Positions 61,932-64,000 of a stretch of 64,000 nucleotides of DNA are shown here, one piece after another. The notes beneath the pieces are model-generated. The model worked only from the letters and a program-made list of their open reading frames with translations. It searched no databases and was not told the origin of the DNA. Position 1 is the first letter of the stretch, and every line of letters begins with the position of its first letter. A program made the position numbers and the translations under genes. Source of the DNA: Nonomuraea roseoviolacea subsp. carminata (GTDB lineage Bacteria > Actinomycetota > Actinomycetes > Streptosporangiales > Streptosporangiaceae); the NCBI RefSeq assembly GCF_024172185.1, contig NZ_JAMZEC010000001.1, forward strand, positions 8,345,001-8,409,000, in the 5' to 3' direction.

Positions 61932-63133
61932 GTGTCCGGTTCCGTGGAGGACAGGGGCAGGGTGACCACGACCTCGAATCCGCCTGACGGCCTGTCTCCG
62001 GCCGTGATCGTTCCCTTGTAGAGCTTGACGCGTTCGCGCATGCCGATCAAGCCGTGACCGTCCTCCTTGGGGGAGAGGGCCGCGCCGCTCCCGTCGTCGG
62101 TGACTCGTAACTCCAGCTCGTCGCCGTACGTCAGTGAGACCCGCGCCGTCGCGGGCCCCGCGTGTCTGAGCACGTTGGTGAGGCATTCCTGAACGACCCG
62201 GTACGCGCACAGGTCGATGCCGGACGGCAGCGGGCGCACGGCGCCGGTGATCGAGAGCTGCACCGGCACACCCGCCGAGCGCACCCGTTCGACCAGAGGT
62301 CCGAGCCGTTGCAGGCCGGGTGCCGGGTCGTAGCCGTCGGCGTCGTCGTCGGCGTCGATGCGCAGGACGGACAGCAGCCGTCTCATCTCGCCCATGACCT
62401 CGCTGCCGGTGTCGGCGATGGTGGTGAGCGCGCCACGCGCGGTCGCGGGGTCGGAGGCGAAGACGTAACGGGCGAGCCCCGCCTGGATGACGATGACCGA
62501 CATGTGGTGGGCGACCACGTCGTGCAGCTCGCGGGCGATGCGCACCCGTTCTTCGGTGACGGCGCGGCGCGCCTTCTCGTCCTGCTCGTGATGCAGCCGT
62601 TCGGTGAGGTAGCCGAGCCGCCTGTTGCGCTCGACCAGCATCCTGGTGCTGTTGCCGAACGTCCAGGCGACGGCGACGAGGATGCTCGCCTGCGCGATGT
62701 TCATTCCCGTGAACGCGGGCGGGGCGAGGAACGCCGCGTGCCACCAGGAGACGGTCACGGGCAGCGCGCACGGGATCGACACGAGCGGGCGCGACCGGCT
62801 GGCCACGGTGTAGAGCGCCAGCAGCGGTGGCACCTCGTTCAGCCTGGAATCGTAACCGGCCGCGTGCAGGACGATCGCCGTGGCGCAGCAGATCCCCAGC
62901 ACCGTGAGCGGCGCGCGCCGTCGCCACGCCAGCGCGAGGTTGGTCACGAGCGTCAACCCGACGCCGAGGGCGTCCAGCGGGCGCTGCGCGTAACCGAGCT
63001 CGGCCGCATCCCCGGACAGGACGAACCCGAACGCCACGGTGGTGCCGGCGACGATGACGCTGAATATCAGGTCGGTGAGGAAGGGGTTCGCCATGGCGAG
63101 CCGTCTGAGGGACGACACCACCTTTGCGCGCAT
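61928..63133 (-). CDS. sensor histidine kinase, HisKA_3 type
   Basis: A 401-residue membrane kinase. About five or six membrane helices in residues 18-165 (LTDLIFSVIVAGTTVAFGFV, VLGICCATAIVLHAAGY) without a large extracellular loop, then a coiled coil and the HisKA_3 box with His204 (RVRIARELHDVVAHHMSVIV), and the ATPase domain (YRVVQECLTNVLRHAGPATA, DDGSGAA, HGLIGMRERV). TAGCAT lies six bases before ATG 63133, so it may be leaderless. Short-loop sensors of this class often detect membrane disturbance. Partner: the response regulator at 61248. Confidence 0.94.
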   Translation of the reverse strand: MRAKVVSSLRRLAMANPFLTDLIFSVIVAGTTVAFGFVLSGDAAELGYAQRPLDALGVGLTLVTNLALAWRRRAPLTVLGICCATAIVLHAAGYDSRLNEVPPLLALYTVASRSRPLVSIPCALPVTVSWWHAAFLAPPAFTGMNIAQASILVAVAWTFGNSTRMLVERNRRLGYLTERLHHEQDEKARRAVTEERVRIARELHDVVAHHMSVIVIQAGLARYVFASDPATARGALTTIADTGSEVMGEMRRLLSVLRIDADDDADGYDPAPGLQRLGPLVERVRSAGVPVQLSITGAVRPLPSGIDLCAYRVVQECLTNVLRHAGPATARVSLTYGDELELRVTDDGSGAALSPKEDGHGLIGMRERVKLYKGTITAGDRPSGGFEVVVTLPLSSTEPDT

Positions 63134-63368
63134 CAGCGCATGCTAGCCGCCGTCGACCGGGTTCCTCATCAATCGCCCGGCTGACAGCCGCTACAACCTG
63201 GGCGGTAGACGAGCGGGCGCCGTACCGCAGCCGGTTGACCTTTCCGGCATGGCCGTACGGCGGACGTTTCAGCGATCTTCATGTCTCAGGTTGACGCTCT
63301 CAAATCCGAAATTTCCTTAGATGGTGCGAGCCGTGATCATCACCGGACGCAGATCCTCAGGAGACTTC
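63134..63368. other. promoter gap between kinase and secreted-protein genes
   Basis: The divergent gap must hold both promoters. TTGACG at 63292-63297 is a possible -35 for the rightward gene; no good -10 with proper spacing follows. No gene seen. Confidence 0.35.
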
Positions 63369-64000
63369 ATGCGCCGCCGCACCCCCCGCGCGCTCCTCGC
63401 CGTGGTCATGTCGTTGTGGGCCGGCGGTCTGGCCGCCGGTGGCGTCCTGAACGCCGCACCCGCCGCGCTGGCCGCGACGGCGGACACGCCGCCACGGACC
63501 GAGGCGGAGGCCCTGGACCTGGCACGCAGCAGCAAGCAGCGGGTGGAGGTGCTGTCGCTGCGTACGGAGAACCGTCAGGTGTTCGCCAACCCCGACGGCT
63601 CCTTCACCTCACAGACCTCGGCACTGCCCGAGCGGGTACGGCGGGGAGGCGGCTGGGCCGACGTCGACACGACACTGGTCTTCGCGGCGGACGGAACCGT
63701 CCACACCACGGCGACCCCGCTGGATCTCACCTTCTCCGGTGGCGGGACGGCCGCTCTGGCCGCCATCGGCGAGGGCGGCCGTTCGGTGGCGATGACGTGG
63801 CCGGGAAGCCTGCCGAAGCCGACGCTGGACGGCGACACGGCGACGTACGGCGAGGTCCTTCCGGGCGTCGACCTGAAGGTGACCGCGTCGGTGCTCGGCT
63901 TCTCCGAGGTGCTCGTGGTCAAGAACCGGGACGCCGCCGCCAACCCCGCGCTGGACAGGCTCGACTTCGGCATGCGCGCGAACGGGCTGACGGTGCGCAG
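63369..64000 (+). CDS. secreted protein, N-terminal part only (window edge)
   Basis: The first 210 codons of a longer gene. GGAG lies five bases before ATG 63369. A twin-arginine-like basic start (MRRRTPRALLAVVMSLWAGG) and hydrophobic core lead to cleavage near AALAA. The mature part (QRVEVLSLRTENRQVFANPD, SFTSQTSALPERVRRGGGWA, DVDTTLVFAADGTV, YGEVLPGVDLKVTASVLGFS) is the N-terminal module of large actinobacterial secreted proteins that often carry DNRLRE, LamG or Rhs/toxin parts further on. What follows is outside the window. Confidence 0.8.
   Translation, partial: MRRRTPRALLAVVMSLWAGGLAAGGVLNAAPAALAATADTPPRTEAEALDLARSSKQRVEVLSLRTENRQVFANPDGSFTSQTSALPERVRRGGGWADVDTTLVFAADGTVHTTATPLDLTFSGGGTAALAAIGEGGRSVAMTWPGSLPKPTLDGDTATYGEVLPGVDLKVTASVLGFSEVLVVKNRDAAANPALDRLDFGMRANGLTVR

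Overview
The window comes from a high-GC, spore-former-type actinomycete. The likely affinity is Streptosporangiaceae (Nonomuraea-like), inferred from very high third-position GC, chains of ATGA/GTGA-coupled genes, GTG/TTG starts, many secreted multidomain hydrolases, and families such as darcynin, the IOR/Lrp pair, M64 and M9 peptidases, and a DNRLRE/LamG-style secreted giant at the right edge. No rRNA, tRNA, CRISPR or intact insertion sequence was seen.

Layout. 1-13.1 kb is small-molecule metabolism and resistance: two NmrA-like reductases around a MarR repressor and a deletion-scarred darcynin gene; a stand-alone Clp N-domain protein; an FAD monooxygenase; acyl-CoA dehydrogenase plus a fused indolepyruvate:ferredoxin oxidoreductase with a divergent Lrp regulator; then a four-gene, fully coupled P450-DrrA-DrrB-membrane protein operon under a palindrome-controlled, apparently leaderless promoter. 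13.2-20.5 kb holds an IS30-HTH/MarR regulator, an ABC-F gene with a leader peptide and stem-loop, a secreted lipase, a convergent RsbW-like/STAS pair, and a TetR/DUF308 locus beside the remains of a flavin disulfide reductase. 20.5-27.2 kb has a membrane-anchored GH5 and a metallophore-type locus behind a Zur-like box: ATP-grasp, DUF364, a PLP-enzyme/ABC-permease chimera and a double-ATPase ABC protein. The chimera indicates a deletion through the middle of the cluster.

27.5-41.7 kb is a protein-scavenging island: M6 immune inhibitor A, M64 peptidase, M9 collagenase with PKD and PPC domains, a five-gene oligopeptide importer, a LysR and a GntR/FCD regulator. Promoters of the importer, the LysR gene and the collagenase share a 15-base element (ATTTTACANNTCACA) placed on the -10 region, suggesting one regulon for digestion and uptake.

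41.8-50.4 kb is carbohydrate oriented: discoidin-domain debris, a 1472-residue secreted mosaic (PQQ-type sugar dehydrogenase, PKD, CBM6, ricin lectin, ThuA, DUF1080, CBM6), a carotenoid oxygenase, and a ROK regulator whose upstream TCAAGCA repeats recur before the mosaic gene. 50.5-57.2 kb is the most interesting block: a seven-gene, translationally coupled ebo-type cluster (inositol-phosphate synthase, UbiA-like EboC, a TIM-barrel isomerase, EboA, EboB, EboE, EboF) behind a good promoter with two palindromes just after the start site. It probably makes or moves an unknown prenyl/inositol-linked metabolite.

57.2-58.8 kb is a gene graveyard: ECF sigma and LacI fragments and a 107-bp copy of the TetR 3' end found 39.7 kb away. 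The right end holds a second GH5, a small membrane protein, a shortened MarR gene, a two-component system and the start of a secreted protein. A recurring theme is deletion scarring: at least seven genes are cut, fused or reduced to fragments.
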